From NCBI RefSeq assembly GCF_029893105.1, contig NZ_JARXWG010000001.1, forward strand, positions 240,490 through 304,489: a DNA stretch of 64,000 bases, in the 5' to 3' direction. A program made the translations under genes and the position numbers. Source of the stretch: Parabacteroides sp. PF5-9 (GTDB taxonomy: Bacteria > Bacteroidota > Bacteroidia > Bacteroidales > Tannerellaceae). The notes beneath the pieces are model-generated. The model ran no database searches. It worked only from the letters and a program-made list of their open reading frames with translations, and had not been told where the DNA came from. Shown one piece after another: positions 1 through 8,447 of this stretch (position 1 is the first letter of the stretch; each line of letters opens with the position of its first letter).

Positions 1-1683
1 CAATCCTTTAAATCGGGTAATTTCAGGGTTTTTCCCCGCAGCTTCCATGGCTGCCAGTCGCTCCTCTTCCGTATAGCAATACCAGGTTTTTTGTTTATTC
101 CGTACACGGAATAAAGGGGTTTGCAGGATATAGACATGCCCTCGTTTGATCAGGTCGGGGAAAAACTGCAGAAAGAAGGTGATCATCAACAATCGGATGT
201 GCATACCATCGACATCGGCATCAGTAGCGATGATCACTTTATTATAACGTAATCCGTCCAGACCATCCTCAATATTCAAGGCAGCCTGTAACAGATTGAA
301 TTCTTCGTTCTCATAAACGATTTTTTTCGTCAGCCCGTAAGTGTTCAGCGGTTTACCACGTAAGCTGAATACCGCCTGCAAGTTCGGATCACGACTTTTA
401 GTGATAGATCCACTGGCTGAATCACCCTCTGTGATAAAGATACAACTCTCTTCTTGTTTATCTCCCTTTGTGTCTGTGAGATGAATGCGGCAATCCCGTA
501 ATTTACGATTATGAAGATTCGCCTTTTTGGCACGTTCGCGTGCTAATTTGGTAACTCCTGCAATCGCTTTACGTTCTTTTTCCGATTCAAGGATTTTTTT
601 CAGGAGCGCATCGGAGATATCCGGATTCTTATGTAAGAAATTATCTAACTCCTTTTTGATGAAATCACCGATAAATTTAGCAACAGTTGGTCCGTTCGGA
701 CCCATATCTTTCGAACCTAACTTAGTCTTGGTCTGACTTTCGAAAACCGGTTCTTCTACTTTAATACTGATTGCAGCAACGATACCGGCACGTATATCCG
801 AATATTCGAAATTCTTTGTGTAATATTCCTTTATCACTCTTCCGATCGCTTCTTTAAACGCAGAAAGGTGTGTGCCTCCCTGTGTGGTATGTTGGCCGTT
901 GACAAAAGAGTAATACTCCTCACCATACTGATTACTATGTGTGAGCACCACTTCAATATCTTCTCCCGTCAGATGAATGATCGGATAAAGCGGTTCGGTG
1001 GTCATATTTTCGTTCAACAGATCGACCAATCCGTTTTTGGAATAGAATTTCTTTCCGTTATAGATAATGGTCAGTCCGGAATTCAGGAACACATAATTTT
1101 TCAACAGATTTTCAATGAATTCTTCTTTATAAACATACTCTTTGAAAATCTCTTTGTCCGGAATAAAATAGATCGATGTCCCGTTTGCTTCAGAAGTCGG
1201 TTGAATATCCATTTCTTCTGTGATATAGGCCCGGCTGAATTGGGCTTTCTTATATTCTCCTTCACGGAAACTACTGATCTCAAAAAAACTACTCAATGCA
1301 TTGACTGCTTTGATACCGACACCATTCAATCCTACCGACTTTTTAAAGGCTTTACTGTCGTATTTGGCTCCGGTATTCATTTTACTGGAGACGTCTACCA
1401 CTTTTCCCAAAGGGATACCACGGCCATAGTCGCGCACCATGACGGTGCCTTCTTCTACGGTGACTTCGATAGTTCGGCCATACCCCATCATATATTCATC
1501 GATAGAGTTGTCCAGTACCTCTTTCAGCAATACATAAATCCCATCGTCTGCATATGTTCCATCACCTAGTTTTCCGATATACATGCCCGGACGACGGCGG
1601 ATATGCTCCATCCAGTCCAACGTTTTGATATCATCATCGTTGTATGCAGTCTGTTCTTGTAAAGTTGAATTCAGTTCGTTCAT
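1..1683 (-). CDS. parE: DNA topoisomerase IV subunit B (ParE), C-terminus outside window
   Basis: This is the ATPase/TOPRIM subunit of topoisomerase IV, which with ParC unlinks daughter chromosomes. The reading frame is open from the ATG at 1683 ([11 protein letters not shown]) to the window edge, about 561 codons, so the C-terminus is missing. GHKL ATPase signatures are visible: [14 protein letters not shown], then DNSIDE, then GRGIP and [14 protein letters not shown]. The TOPRIM motif EGDSASGS and the acidic ATDADVDG follow further on. The opening [14 protein letters not shown] is the ParE form of Bacteroidetes; GyrB of the same group reads differently (VRKRPAMYIG). A TACCTTTG -7 box lies about 25 bases upstream of the start. 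Confidence 0.93.
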   Translation of the reverse strand, partial: MNELNSTLQEQTAYNDDDIKTLDWMEHIRRRPGMYIGKLGDGTYADDGIYVLLKEVLDNSIDEYMMGYGRTIEVTVEEGTVMVRDYGRGIPLGKVVDVSSKMNTGAKYDSKAFKKSVGLNGVGIKAVNALSSFFEISSFREGEYKKAQFSRAYITEEMDIQPTSEANGTSIYFIPDKEIFKEYVYKEEFIENLLKNYVFLNSGLTIIYNGKKFYSKNGLVDLLNENMTTEPLYPIIHLTGEDIEVVLTHSNQYGEEYYSFVNGQHTTQGGTHLSAFKEAIGRVIKEYYTKNFEYSDIRAGIVAAISIKVEEPVFESQTKTKLGSKDMGPNGPTVAKFIGDFIKKELDNFLHKNPDISDALLKKILESEKERKAIAGVTKLARERAKKANLHNRKLRDCRIHLTDTKGDKQEESCIFITEGDSASGSITKSRDPNLQAVFSLRGKPLNTYGLTKKIVYENEEFNLLQAALNIEDGLDGLRYNKVIIATDADVDGMHIRLLMITFFLQFFPDLIKRGHVYILQTPLFRVRNKQKTWYCYTEEERLAAMEAAGKNPEITRFKGL

Positions 1684-1706
1684 ATATTCTTTTGAAAAAG
1701 GATAAT

Positions 1707-1714
1707 CAAAGGTA
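1707..1714 (-). promoter_or_regulatory. parE -7 box
   Basis: TACCTTTG on the minus strand matches the Bacteroidetes -7 consensus TAnnTTTG, 23 bases upstream of the parE ATG. No good -33 TTTG is visible at the expected distance, so this is a candidate only. Confidence 0.5.
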
Positions 1715-1767
1715 GAAAAACACCCGGATTAATCCTGGTTTTATATTGTTTACTTGTTTGTGTTTTT

Positions 1768-2928
1768 TTATATCCCAAACCTATGTGGATTCGGTGCGAT
1801 CAAATATTTAATAAATGCTCTTCTTGTCTTATGATGCTCCCGCTTGAAATAGTCCCATTGAGCCTGTACAGCACTGTTCACTTCCGATTCCGGGTTGCTC
1901 TCGGCGTATATAGTACCTACGCTTTGGTAAACCGGGATCAGGTCATTAAATAACAATGCATTCACCCCTTTATTTTGGTACTCCGGCAATACCCCTGTCA
2001 GGTAAAGATCGACTACCTCCGGATTTGCTCTGAGGGCTGTCAGTAGATGGAACCAGCCAAAAGGTAACATTTTACCTTTCGCCTTTTGTAAGGCTCTGGA
2101 TAAGCTGGGCAACGATATCCCAAAACCGACCACCGCATCATCTGCCTCGCGAACAATCAGGGTCACCAGGTCAAAACGCAACATCGGAATATACATTTTG
2201 ATATAATAATCGATCTGTTTCTGAGTCAACGGAGCAAAACCATAAAGAGGGACATAAGCCGCATTCAACGTCTCAAAGACCCGTTGTGCATATGGCATAA
2301 TCTCTTTCGCATTTTTGAACTTCATAATTTTCAGTCCGTATTTCTTTTTCACGATTTCACCGATCCGTTGATGTTTTTCCGGAATCTCATTGGGGATATA
2401 GATCTTGAATTCATGCCAGTCATGGTTTTTCGTATATCCCATGCGTGTCATATGTGTCGGATAATACGGATAGTTATAGATCGTTGCCATCGTTCCCAAC
2501 TGATCGAATCCTTCAACCAGCATCCCTTCATGATCCATATCGGTAAAACCCATGGGGCCATGCAAAGCAATCATGCCTTTCTCTTTGGCCCATTTCTCAA
2601 CGGCATCAAACAGGGCATCCACCACTTCGGCATCGTCAATAAAGTCGACAAAACCGAAGCGCGCATAATCCTGATTCCAGACCTCATTGCTTTTATGGTT
2701 GATAATCCCGGCTATACGTCCGACTATTTTACCTGCTTTATAAGCCAGAAAATAAGCAGCATCACACATCTCAAAAGCAGGATTCTTCGTTTTGTCCAGT
2801 GTCACCATCTCTTCACTGATCAAACCGGGAATATGGTAGGGATTGTCTTTATATAACCGTATATTGAACTTAACGAACTCTTTAAGTTCCTTCTTCCCCG
2901 TAACTTCTTTTACCGTAACACTCATCAA
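1768..2928 (-). CDS. GNAT-like N-acetyltransferase family protein
   Basis: A 386-residue soluble protein without signal peptide or membrane segments. The N-terminal part (KFNIRLYKDNPYHIPGL, later AYKAGKIVGRIAGIINH) resembles the substrate-binding beta sheet of GNAT acyltransferases. The C-terminal part contains a second GNAT-like stretch: VVGFGISLPSL, then LTGVLPEYQNKGVNALLFNDL, where the Q/N-K-G-V segment resembles an acetyl-CoA pyrophosphate loop. Proteins of this size and type are common and uncharacterised in Bacteroidales. The substrate cannot be told from sequence. The start may be the first or second of two adjacent ATG codons. It is read alone, with its own -7 box. Confidence 0.7.
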   Translation of the reverse strand: MMSVTVKEVTGKKELKEFVKFNIRLYKDNPYHIPGLISEEMVTLDKTKNPAFEMCDAAYFLAYKAGKIVGRIAGIINHKSNEVWNQDYARFGFVDFIDDAEVVDALFDAVEKWAKEKGMIALHGPMGFTDMDHEGMLVEGFDQLGTMATIYNYPYYPTHMTRMGYTKNHDWHEFKIYIPNEIPEKHQRIGEIVKKKYGLKIMKFKNAKEIMPYAQRVFETLNAAYVPLYGFAPLTQKQIDYYIKMYIPMLRFDLVTLIVREADDAVVGFGISLPSLSRALQKAKGKMLPFGWFHLLTALRANPEVVDLYLTGVLPEYQNKGVNALLFNDLIPVYQSVGTIYAESNPESEVNSAVQAQWDYFKREHHKTRRAFIKYLIAPNPHRFGI

Positions 2929-2951
2929 CTATTTATTTTAAAACCAATCGA

Positions 2952-2959
2952 CAAATTTA
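2952..2959 (-). promoter_or_regulatory. -7 box of the GNAT-like gene
   Basis: TAAATTTG on the minus strand matches TAnnTTTG, 23 bases upstream of the ATG at 2928. The -33 region is weak. Confidence 0.45.
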
Positions 2960-3054
2960 ATAATTAATTTGTTACAAGGAGGCTTGTTTAAGCGGTTGTT
3001 TGTTTTTTCCTGAATTAGGGTCTACTTTGGTCTATCAAACAGTGAACAGATCAT

Positions 3055-3363
3055 CTATTTCAAATTCTGTGGATTTTTTCGGTAACTCCAAATTCGAGAT
3101 ATAACAACGTAATTGTCTGTTATAAAATAAATTAGTTTAAACAGTCCTCTTTTTATTACAAGCGAACGAAATGGATATTTATATTTTTTCTTATCCAAAA
3201 AAGCTTCTTGTTGTCCTATCTCCGGCCAGTCTGCCAGTCGATCCGCTTCATCTAAAATGGAGTTGTGTATTTGGGTTGCTATGGTGAGATTTTTTAAAGA
3301 ATAGAAATCAAAGATTTCTTCTAAATCCTTTCTGGCAGACGTAGACCATACGACAAGTCTCAT
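3055..3363 (-). CDS. Type II toxin, RelE/ParE family
   Basis: A 102-residue basic protein with the RelE/ParE fold pattern: an N-terminal strand (RLVVWSTSARKDLEEIFDFY), two helices carrying ADRLADWPEIGQQE, then strands ending in the conserved FRSLVIKRGLFKLIYF and VVISRIWSYRKNP. The family includes ribosome-dependent mRNA interferases (RelE) and gyrase poisons (ParE); the present sequence does not decide which. The ATG overlaps the antitoxin stop by four bases (ATGA), so it is translationally coupled and made after the antitoxin, the usual order. Confidence 0.85.
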   Translation of the reverse strand: MRLVVWSTSARKDLEEIFDFYSLKNLTIATQIHNSILDEADRLADWPEIGQQEAFLDKKKYKYPFRSLVIKRGLFKLIYFITDNYVVISRIWSYRKNPQNLK

Positions 3364-3590
3364 GAAGTTTTCCTTTTAATCTGGTCGTGCGAAAGTGTTC
3401 CTGTTTCATATTCCTGCATTGCTGCTTCGCAAGCTTGTAAAACTTCGTCTTCTGTATAATCGCAGGGATATTTGTTAACAGCCAGTTTATCGTACAAATC
3501 GGCCAGCTTAGTGATTAATTCTTCATTGTCAGAGTTTAATATACGTTTGGCTAATTCCGCTTTTTTAGCTTGTAATTCTAATGTAGTCAT
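3360..3590 (-). CDS. Antitoxin of a RelE/ParE-type pair
   Basis: A 76-residue, charged, mostly helical protein directly upstream of and overlapping the toxin gene. Position, size and coupling identify it as the antitoxin; the sequence itself has no strong family signature that I recognise. The N-terminal half (helical, residues about 1-38) probably binds DNA or dimerises, and the C-terminal half probably wraps the toxin. A perfect palindrome between the promoter boxes just upstream is the likely binding site for autoregulation. Confidence 0.75.
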   Translation of the reverse strand: MTTLELQAKKAELAKRILNSDNEELITKLADLYDKLAVNKYPCDYTEDEVLQACEAAMQEYETGTLSHDQIKRKTS

Positions 3591-3608
3591 ACGGCATTAA
3601 GTTTTTAT

Positions 3609-3639
3609 CAAAGATAGTGAATATTCACCTATTTACAAA
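3609..3639 (-). promoter_or_regulatory. Toxin-antitoxin promoter with internal operator palindrome
   Basis: On the minus strand TTTG (3636-3639) and TATCTTTG (3609-3616) are 19 bases apart, a canonical Bacteroidetes promoter. The spacer contains the perfect 12-base palindrome GTGAATATTCAC (3617-3628) touching the -7 box. This is where an autorepressing antitoxin or toxin-antitoxin complex would block polymerase. Confidence 0.75.
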
Positions 3640-3667
3640 CAGTTGGAAAAGATTAAAAACCCAATTA

Positions 3668-5155
3668 TTACAATGTAACCCCCGATTTAAAAATCGCAAT
3701 CTCTTTGCATCCTGTTTTTTCGTGTTTAAGGAGGGTGCCGTTGCATATTTGAAGGATGAAATCGATAAAATCGTGAATCAACTCATCTCTGTTTGTGCCT
3801 TCTAATAAGGCTCCTGCATTGAAGTCGATCCAGTTCGTTTTATAGTTGAATAAGTGCGAATTCGTCGATACTTTCAGGGTAGGGACAAAAGAGCCGAAAG
3901 GAGTTCCACGTCCGGTAGTAAACAGAATCAGCTGACAGCCTGAGATCGCCAAAGCCGAGGAGGCGACCAGATCGTTTCCGGGGGCATTCAACAGGTTGAG
4001 GCCGTTCCGAGTGATGGGTTGTCCGTACTCAAGGACATCAACCACCTTTGATGTTCCGCCTTTCTGAGTGCATCCCAATGATTTCTCTTCCAGTGTCGTA
4101 ATCCCTCCTGTTTTATTTCCCGGTGAAGGATTCTCATAAATAGGTTGGTTGTATTGACGGAAATAGTTTTTAAACCCATTGATTAATTGAACGATCTTTT
4201 CAAAAACAACCTGATCGGCCGCACGATCCATCAAAATGGTCTCAGCGCCAAACATTTCGGGCACTTCAGTCAATACCGTATTTCCTCCCGCTGCAATCAG
4301 CCAGTCGGAGAACCACCCCACAAGCGGATTGGCTGTAATTCCGGAGAAACCATCGCTTCCACCGCATTTTAATCCGACTTTCAGTTTAGAGAGGGGTAAT
4401 GGTTGACGTTTGTCCTGTTTCATCTTTTCCGCCAACTCCTTCATGAGTATAACACCTGTCTCTATCTCGTCCTCCACATCCTGAGCCGTTAAGAAACGAA
4501 CCCGGTCGGAATCCCATTCACCCAATATCTTTTTAAAATCACTCAACTGGTTGTTTTCGCAACCCAATGCCAAGACAAGCACCCCGCCACAATTCGGATG
4601 TTTGACTAACCCGGCCAGCGCCTTTTGCGTGTTGATATGGTCGTCACCCAGTTGCGAGCAACCATAATTATGGGTGAAAGCGCGGATATCGTCGATATGA
4701 GCACTGTCTACTTCGTTTTTAACCCGGTCGACAATGGCTTGTATCTGTCCGTTGACACACCCTACTGTCGGGACGATCCAAAGTTCGTTTCGAATACCCA
4801 TTTCACCGTTGTAACGGAGATATCCATTCACCGTATATTCTCCTTTCGCAATGGGAGGCAAGCTATCAACCGGATGATAAAAATAGTCGATATCATCGCA
4901 AAGATTCGTTTTTAGGTTGTGTGTATGGAGATGTTCTCCTGCGGAAATAGCTGTTATAGCCTGACCGATAGGATAGCCGTATTTAATCACATTCGCTCCT
5001 TGTGGAATCGCATATAAAGCCAATTTATGCCCGGCCGGAATCGGATCCAGAAGCGTGATCGCTCGATTGTCAACAGAGAGGAGATCTCCTTTCTGCAAGT
5101 CGCAAACGGCAACAGCTACATTGTCTATCGGATGAATTTGAATAAACTTACTCAT
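3668..5155 (-). CDS. uxaA: Altronate dehydratase
   Basis: Converts D-altronate to 2-keto-3-deoxygluconate in galacturonate breakdown. Its 495 residues match the UxaA family length. The N-terminal ~100 residues form the small SAF-like domain (HPIDNVAVAVCDLQKGD ... GEHLHTHNL). The catalytic part holds NELWIVPTVGCVN, FTHNYGCSQLGDD, LGCENNQ, KCGGSDGFSGITANP and EEKSLGCTQKGG, with the conserved cysteines that bind iron in this family. It lies 12 bases downstream of the tagaturonate reductase gene, in one operon. No uronate isomerase or transporter is present in the window, so the rest of the pathway must be elsewhere. Confidence 0.93.
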   Translation of the reverse strand: MSKFIQIHPIDNVAVAVCDLQKGDLLSVDNRAITLLDPIPAGHKLALYAIPQGANVIKYGYPIGQAITAISAGEHLHTHNLKTNLCDDIDYFYHPVDSLPPIAKGEYTVNGYLRYNGEMGIRNELWIVPTVGCVNGQIQAIVDRVKNEVDSAHIDDIRAFTHNYGCSQLGDDHINTQKALAGLVKHPNCGGVLVLALGCENNQLSDFKKILGEWDSDRVRFLTAQDVEDEIETGVILMKELAEKMKQDKRQPLPLSKLKVGLKCGGSDGFSGITANPLVGWFSDWLIAAGGNTVLTEVPEMFGAETILMDRAADQVVFEKIVQLINGFKNYFRQYNQPIYENPSPGNKTGGITTLEEKSLGCTQKGGTSKVVDVLEYGQPITRNGLNLLNAPGNDLVASSALAISGCQLILFTTGRGTPFGSFVPTLKVSTNSHLFNYKTNWIDFNAGALLEGTNRDELIHDFIDFILQICNGTLLKHEKTGCKEIAIFKSGVTL

Positions 5156-5167
5156 AACAGGGATCGA

Positions 5168-6610
5168 TTAAAGGAGTACTTCTTTTAATGCATTTTCCAT
5201 ACCTAAGGTTAATATCTGTTCAATCGTATCACTTACATCTTCGATAAAATCGGGTATTTGTGTGATGTTTTCTCTCCAGATATCCTTGTTGGTGACAATA
5301 CCGGTTACCCAGGCGCGGAGATTATTTCGTTGAAATGTCTGACGAATAAACGTAATATGTTCCGCGACATCATTCGGAACAAAGTCTATCGCCTTGGAAT
5401 GTCCTGCATAGAGCACCAACAGCGCCGCAAAAGCAAATCGATTAAATCGTGCTTTTTGATTGCATTTGGCATTGTCCCATATCGTCGGATAATTCCGGGT
5501 TTCCCATTTAGCCAAGGCATTCAGGGAGATATCTTTTAAGTAATGGTGTAGGAAAGGATTGTAGAAACGTTCGAGAATTTCGGCAGCAAACTGGCGAAGT
5601 TCTTCCTGATCGCCAGCAATAACAGGCAGTACTTCCGTTTCAACCATGCGGGTGATAAAGGCTTCAACTTCCGGAATACCGAAAGCTTCTTTTACCGTCT
5701 GGCAACCCAGCTGGAGGGCGATAGGAACCATCGCCGTATGTGATCCGTTGAGTATCCGTACTTTCCGGGCACGAAAATCCCTTATGTCATCCATAAACAA
5801 CACATTTAAACCGGCTTTGTCTAACGGGAACCGTTCCCGGATGACCGGATCTCCCCCGATAGCCCATACATGGAAATATTCGCCTTTAACGAGCAAATGA
5901 TCATCAAAACCTAACTCTTTTTTGATTTCATCGCTGTTTTCTTTGGGAAATCCGGAGACAATCCGGTCGACCAGCGTATCGTAAAAATGACAACTGCGTT
6001 CAATCCATGTGATAAAACCCTGCTCCAGTCTGTTCTGCTGGGCATGTCTCAGAACATACGCACGAAGAACAGAACCGTTATCTTCGATTAATTCGCAGCA
6101 AATGATCAACAACCCTTTATCCGGAGCGCCTTTGTATTTCTGATAACGTTTATAGAGTAAAGCCGTCATTTTTGCGGGGAAAGAGTCGGGGGGCGATGCC
6201 GTCAGGTCATCTCCTTCCACATAACGTATACCGGCCTCCGTGGTATTCGAGATAATCATCTCCAGTTCTTCCTGCAGAAACAGTCGTTCATATGCGTCGT
6301 ATTGGGTATAGGGGTTCAACAACGCATTTATACATTCAACCCGTGTGATCTCTTTCACCGGTTGTTTGTTTTTAATTCCTTCAAGATAGACATGATAAAG
6401 ATGATCCTGATTTTGGAAAACAGAGGCGATCTCTTCTCCTCCTCTGATCGGTTGGACAACGGCGACGCCGTGATTCAGAATCCCCGATTTATTCGCTTTT
6501 TCTATCATCCAGTCGACAAATGCTCGTAGGAAATTCCCTTCTCCGAACTGGAGGATTTTTACCGGACGAAGGGTTCTTTGTGTGGTTGTGTTGTTCAATG
6601 GTTTCATCAT
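5168..6610 (-). CDS. uxaB: Tagaturonate reductase
   Basis: An NAD-dependent mannitol-dehydrogenase family enzyme that reduces D-tagaturonate to D-altronate, the substrate of the next gene. The N-terminal KILQFGEGNFLRAFVDWMI is the dinucleotide-binding segment. The family pattern VRILNGSHTAMVPIALQLG lies near the middle, with the K/N/H residues typical of the catalytic site. Length about 480 residues is normal. An in-frame ATG exists at 6625, but a TATATTTG -7 box occupies 6614-6621, so translation probably starts at 6610 or 6607 (MMKPLNN), possibly on a leaderless message. Confidence 0.9.
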   Translation of the reverse strand: MMKPLNNTTTQRTLRPVKILQFGEGNFLRAFVDWMIEKANKSGILNHGVAVVQPIRGGEEIASVFQNQDHLYHVYLEGIKNKQPVKEITRVECINALLNPYTQYDAYERLFLQEELEMIISNTTEAGIRYVEGDDLTASPPDSFPAKMTALLYKRYQKYKGAPDKGLLIICCELIEDNGSVLRAYVLRHAQQNRLEQGFITWIERSCHFYDTLVDRIVSGFPKENSDEIKKELGFDDHLLVKGEYFHVWAIGGDPVIRERFPLDKAGLNVLFMDDIRDFRARKVRILNGSHTAMVPIALQLGCQTVKEAFGIPEVEAFITRMVETEVLPVIAGDQEELRQFAAEILERFYNPFLHHYLKDISLNALAKWETRNYPTIWDNAKCNQKARFNRFAFAALLVLYAGHSKAIDFVPNDVAEHITFIRQTFQRNNLRAWVTGIVTNKDIWRENITQIPDFIEDVSDTIEQILTLGMENALKEVLL

Positions 6611-6613
6611 GTG

Positions 6614-6621
6614 CAAATATA
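6614..6621 (-). promoter_or_regulatory. uxaBA -7 box directly before the start codon
   Basis: TATATTTG on the minus strand fits TAnnTTTG and ends three bases before the ATG at 6610. Transcription would begin at or within a few bases of the start codon, which argues for a leaderless mRNA. The -33 region shows no clear TTTG. Confidence 0.45.
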
Positions 6622-6689
6622 TCAAATAAAAAAGCGAAAAACCTCCTTTTCTGATCTTGTCGCATGAAAGGAATGCAAAAAATCCCTAT

Positions 6690-7154
6690 CTATTTTATCC
6701 AGTCGACAAACGTTTGTCCGTAGTTCACATAAAGAACGACCCATAAGAGGTAACGGGCTGCGCAACCGATTAATAACAGGGCTATTGTGGTTTTGGGTTT
6801 GACTTTATAAAATCCAAGTCCGATCAGACCGGCAATGCCGACCACCGGGATCCAGGTAAAGAGAGCAATCCATACCCCATATTTGTCGATCATCTTTTTT
6901 TGTTCCTGTAGTTTTTCGCGTTTGACATTAAACCATTTTTCGAGCCACTCCCATTTGCCCAACCATCCGAGAGCATAGGTGGTCATCAGGCCGAACCAAT
7001 TACCCGCAGAGGCAATCAACAGACAGAGCCAGGGATTACTGCCCAACGCCAGGATACTGATCAGAATCACATCCGAACTTAACGGAAGGATTGTCCCGGC
7101 CAGATACGTGCCGATAAGCAATCCCCAATACCCCAAGTTGATCAACCAGTCCAT
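6690..7154 (-). CDS. YqaA/DedA-like membrane protein (VTT domain)
   Basis: A 154-residue inner-membrane protein with about four hydrophobic segments. The first loop reads LSSDVILISILALGSNPWLCLLIASAGNWFG, and later WIPVVGIAGLIGLGFYKV, the G-x-x-x-G/P pattern of the SNARE-associated (VTT) family. Family members act in lipid flipping or membrane homeostasis; the role of the short YqaA branch is unknown. It is monocistronic, with an imperfect -7 box (TATCTTCG, 7177-7184) upstream. Confidence 0.8.
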   Translation of the reverse strand: MDWLINLGYWGLLIGTYLAGTILPLSSDVILISILALGSNPWLCLLIASAGNWFGLMTTYALGWLGKWEWLEKWFNVKREKLQEQKKMIDKYGVWIALFTWIPVVGIAGLIGLGFYKVKPKTTIALLLIGCAARYLLWVVLYVNYGQTFVDWIK

Positions 7155-7255
7155 CTCATCTGTTTAAAATCGAATGCGAAGATAGTTTTTCTGTAACGAT
7201 CCGCCAACAAAGAAAAATGAATTCGATGATATCATGGTTTTTTGTTGAACCGAGA

Positions 7256-7345
7256 TTCGTTTGACAATTGTCGAACGATCATTACACATTTGTCGAATGA
7301 TCATTCTATAATTATCAAACGATCGTTCGACAATCGTCAAACGAA
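7256..7345. repeat. Nested palindromic intergenic array
   Basis: Outer arms of 25 bases (7256-7280 and 7321-7345) are inverted copies differing at one base. The 40 bases between contain further partial copies of the same words (TTTGTCGAATGATCATT, ATTATCAAACGATCG). The whole unit can fold as one long stem or as several small hairpins. It contains no gene and no run of T typical of a terminator. Confidence 0.7.
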
Positions 7346-7415
7346 ATGTTGTTTATGGTGTTCGGAGAAAATATACAGAAGAAAAAGGAGATATATTACT
7401 GATCGTTCTTAATCT

Positions 7416-7761
7416 AACGTGAGTTCGATATAAGTTTCAAATTGAAGAAAATGTGAAGATAGTGAAGGCGAACGCCACAGGCGTTAAATGTGCATAACCC
7501 CGGGTAAAGAGGAGCGTAGTGGATCGACCCGGGGGGGCGGTGAATAGATACTACTCTCCAATCAACGCCGATAGGTGTTGAACCGCAGATGATTGAACAC
7601 CTTCGGCGTTCGTTTGTTACACTCATTATATACCCCGGGTCGATCCGCTACGCTCCTCTTTACCCGGGGTTATTCACATTAAATCCCTGCGGGATTTGGT
7701 TTTCGGAAAATCTTCAAACATTACACAATCTGAAGATAAATCTTTATATCGAACTCACGTT
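7416..7761 (-). mobile_element. MITE-like element, copy A
   Basis: A 346-base non-coding element with terminal inverted repeats of 18 bases (AACGTGAGTTCGATATAA at the left, its complement at the right), flanked by the direct repeat AATCT (7411-7415 and 7762-7766), a likely 5-base target duplication. Inside are 39-base inverted arms (7496-7534 and 7633-7671) rich in CCCGGG, and short palindromes such as AAATCCCGCAGGGATTT. The same element recurs at 18631 and 48750 in the opposite orientation. Short ORFs inside it are not genes. It encodes no transposase, so it must have been moved by one supplied elsewhere. Confidence 0.85.
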
Positions 7762-7853
7762 AATCTATTTTTCGCTATCTCATTCAGAAAAAACAGATAT
7801 TTGGTGAGCCGATTTGTTCTCTCAAAGTCTTGTTAAAGAATATATCTTATTCA

Positions 7854-7885
7854 TTGGGGGAAATGGGAAATATGACTTAACTTTA
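7854..7885 (+). promoter_or_regulatory. Candidate promoter of the lipoprotein array
   Basis: TTG at 7854-7856 and TAACTTTA at 7878-7885 are 21 bases apart, close to the Bacteroidetes pattern, with a 47-base leader before the first lipoprotein ATG. No other promoter-like sequence is seen between the six genes, whose spacers are four bases. Confidence 0.45.
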
Positions 7886-7932
7886 TTGCATGTAAAATGT
7901 TATTCTCTTTTTTAATTTAAAAATCAAACAAC

Positions 7933-8443
7933 ATGAGGCATCTACTTCGTCTATTTTGTGTATACATACTCATTGGTTCAATAGGTGTAGCTTGTGATGG
8001 CAATAACGAACCGGAGCAGGAAATAATAGTAGAAGAAGAACCGAAGCAAGAGCCGGAAAAAGGAGTAGATGTTCCATTTGCGGAGTACGCTTTGGAAGGG
8101 ACTTCCTGTCAATGGGTGAATTTGGACTTTAAAGTTCTTACCTGTGGTCTATACGATCTCCTTGTTATCAACAGCGACGAAGTATTAGAAACATATATTG
8201 AAGGCACAGATTATCCCGCAATTGATTTTTCGAAACAGACATTACTGTTGGCTTATGGAGTCCAGTGCTATCAGGATCTTTTGGATAGTGTGAATTTACA
8301 ACAGTTTTCGGAACAAAATTATCTCATGGCCGTTAATATGCGACCGTGTATAGCGGCAGCATTTTTCAGAGTGGGAAGTGGCAATTGTAATCGATAAATT
8401 AGGTGCGGAGTGCAAGGTTGAATTGAACATAACAAATAAATAA
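7933..8443 (+). pseudogene. Tandem lipoprotein copy 1, frameshifted near its C-terminus
   Basis: First of six tandem paralogs. Its signal peptide (MRHLLRLFCVYILIGSIGVAC) is unlike that of the other five, so this gene marks the original left end of the array. After the cysteine comes an acidic linker (EEEPKQEPEK) and the shared domain from FAEYALEGTSCQWVNLDF onward. A run of five T at 8362-8366, where copy 2 has four, shifts the frame, so the protein ends early at 8397 with FFRVGSGNCNR. Restoring the frame gives SEWEVAIVIDKLGAE and the shared end, with the stop at 8443. The loss of the last ~25 residues may or may not destroy function, and a sequencing error or slippage at the T run cannot be excluded. 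Confidence 0.75.
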
Positions 8444-8447
8444 GATT

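Noticed and set aside
868..1569. A 233-codon plus-strand open frame inside the parE region
   Set aside because: It lies wholly antisense to the conserved ParE ATPase domain and has no family features.
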